From Nanoarchaeales archaeon (GTDB lineage Archaea > Nanobdellota > Nanobdellia > Woesearchaeales > UBA583): a stretch of DNA of 5,250 bases. A program made the position numbers and the translations under genes. This document shows positions 5,113-5,250 of the stretch, in pieces. The stretch spans positions 1-5,250 of the forward strand of contig JABSQY010000103.1 in assembly GCA_013215525.1 (NCBI GenBank), read 5' to 3'. The notes under the pieces were generated by a model that was not told the DNA's origin, searched no databases, and worked only from the letters and a program-made list of their open reading frames with translations. Every line of letters begins with the position of its first letter. The first letter of the stretch is position 1.

Positions 5113-5134
5113 TTTTACAAATTTATTTGTAAAA
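5113..5134 (+). terminator. Inverted repeat with flanking T-runs after the RNA candidate
   Basis: TTTTACAAAT (5113-5122) and ATTTGTAAAA (5125-5134) are perfect 10-base arms. A six-T run (5111-5116) leads in, and TTCTATTTTT follows. For the plus-strand RNA candidate this is a plausible terminator, either as a U-tract or as a hairpin followed by U-rich sequence. It could equally stop readthrough toward the gene at 5195. Confidence 0.4.
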
Positions 5135-5194
5135 TTCTATTTTTAAATATAATTATTAGATAAGTTTTTATTAGTTTCTATTATTATATTAATT

Positions 5195-5250
5195 ATGAAT
5201 AAAGTTATTAAATTTTTAAAACAAAATGTTATCATTATTTCTATATTATT
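5195..5250 (+). CDS. N-terminal fragment of a protein with a hydrophobic leader (3' end outside window)
   Basis: ATG at 5195 opens a frame of 18 complete codons running off the right edge. The peptide starts MNKVIKFLKQ and turns hydrophobic (NVIIISIL), which fits a basic N-terminus followed by a membrane anchor or signal peptide. A weak TATA-like stretch (TTTTTATT, 5165-5172) lies about 26 nt upstream and a better one (TTTAAATATA, 5143-5152) further out; no Shine-Dalgarno motif is seen. Too little is present to assign a family. It is divergent from secD, so if it were secF the arrangement would be unusual. Confidence 0.5.
   Translation, partial: MNKVIKFLKQNVIIISIL

Noticed and set aside
482..5194. 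Shine-Dalgarno sites before the start codons
   Set aside because: I inspected the 20-30 nt before each ATG and found no GGAGG- or GGTG-like motif.
1..5250. Insertion sequences, transposase genes or attachment sites
   Set aside because: No transposase-like protein, target-site duplication or long terminal inverted repeat was seen on either strand.

Overview
This is a strongly AT-rich chromosomal window that looks archaeal, most likely from a small-genome DPANN-type lineage such as Woesearchaeota or Pacearchaeota; that placement is an inference. The reasons are: a SecD whose fourth membrane segment carries the archaeal signature GTGVDDQVIITDE; no Shine-Dalgarno motif in front of any start codon; and archaeal TATA-like boxes centred about 26 nt upstream of most ATG codons, the arrangement expected for leaderless transcripts. 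All genes read in the standard code with TAA or TAG stops.

Layout from left to right: (1) the 3' end of a + strand gene (2-115) with a convergent gap; (2) a divergent pair, a 100-aa histidine-motif small protein on the minus strand (179-481) and a 220-aa multi-pass membrane protein on the plus strand (534-1196). Their 52-nt intergenic region holds one perfectly palindromic TATA box placed to serve both; (3) three minus-strand genes in the transcriptional order secD (4958-3327), a TatD-family hydrolase (3263-2499) and an unusual 395-aa protein (2456-1269) with a possibly degenerate gluzincin-like N-terminal part and a long Asn/Ser-rich tail. Each has its own promoter-like box, so they are neighbours rather than an obvious operon; (4) a 236-nt region right of secD that codes for no convincing protein but contains an 80-nt GC-enriched island (35% G+C against about 13% on each side). 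On the plus strand this island folds into a three-way junction whose helices abut with no unpaired junction bases; (5) the first 18 codons of a plus-strand protein with an N-terminal hydrophobic segment.

SecD is a housekeeping accessory of Sec-dependent protein export, and TatD is a metal-dependent nuclease or hydrolase. The rest is uncharacterised. The items most worth pursuing are the structured RNA candidate beside secD, the shared-TATA pair of a small His-motif peptide and a membrane protein, and the degenerate peptidase-like protein with the Asn-rich tail.
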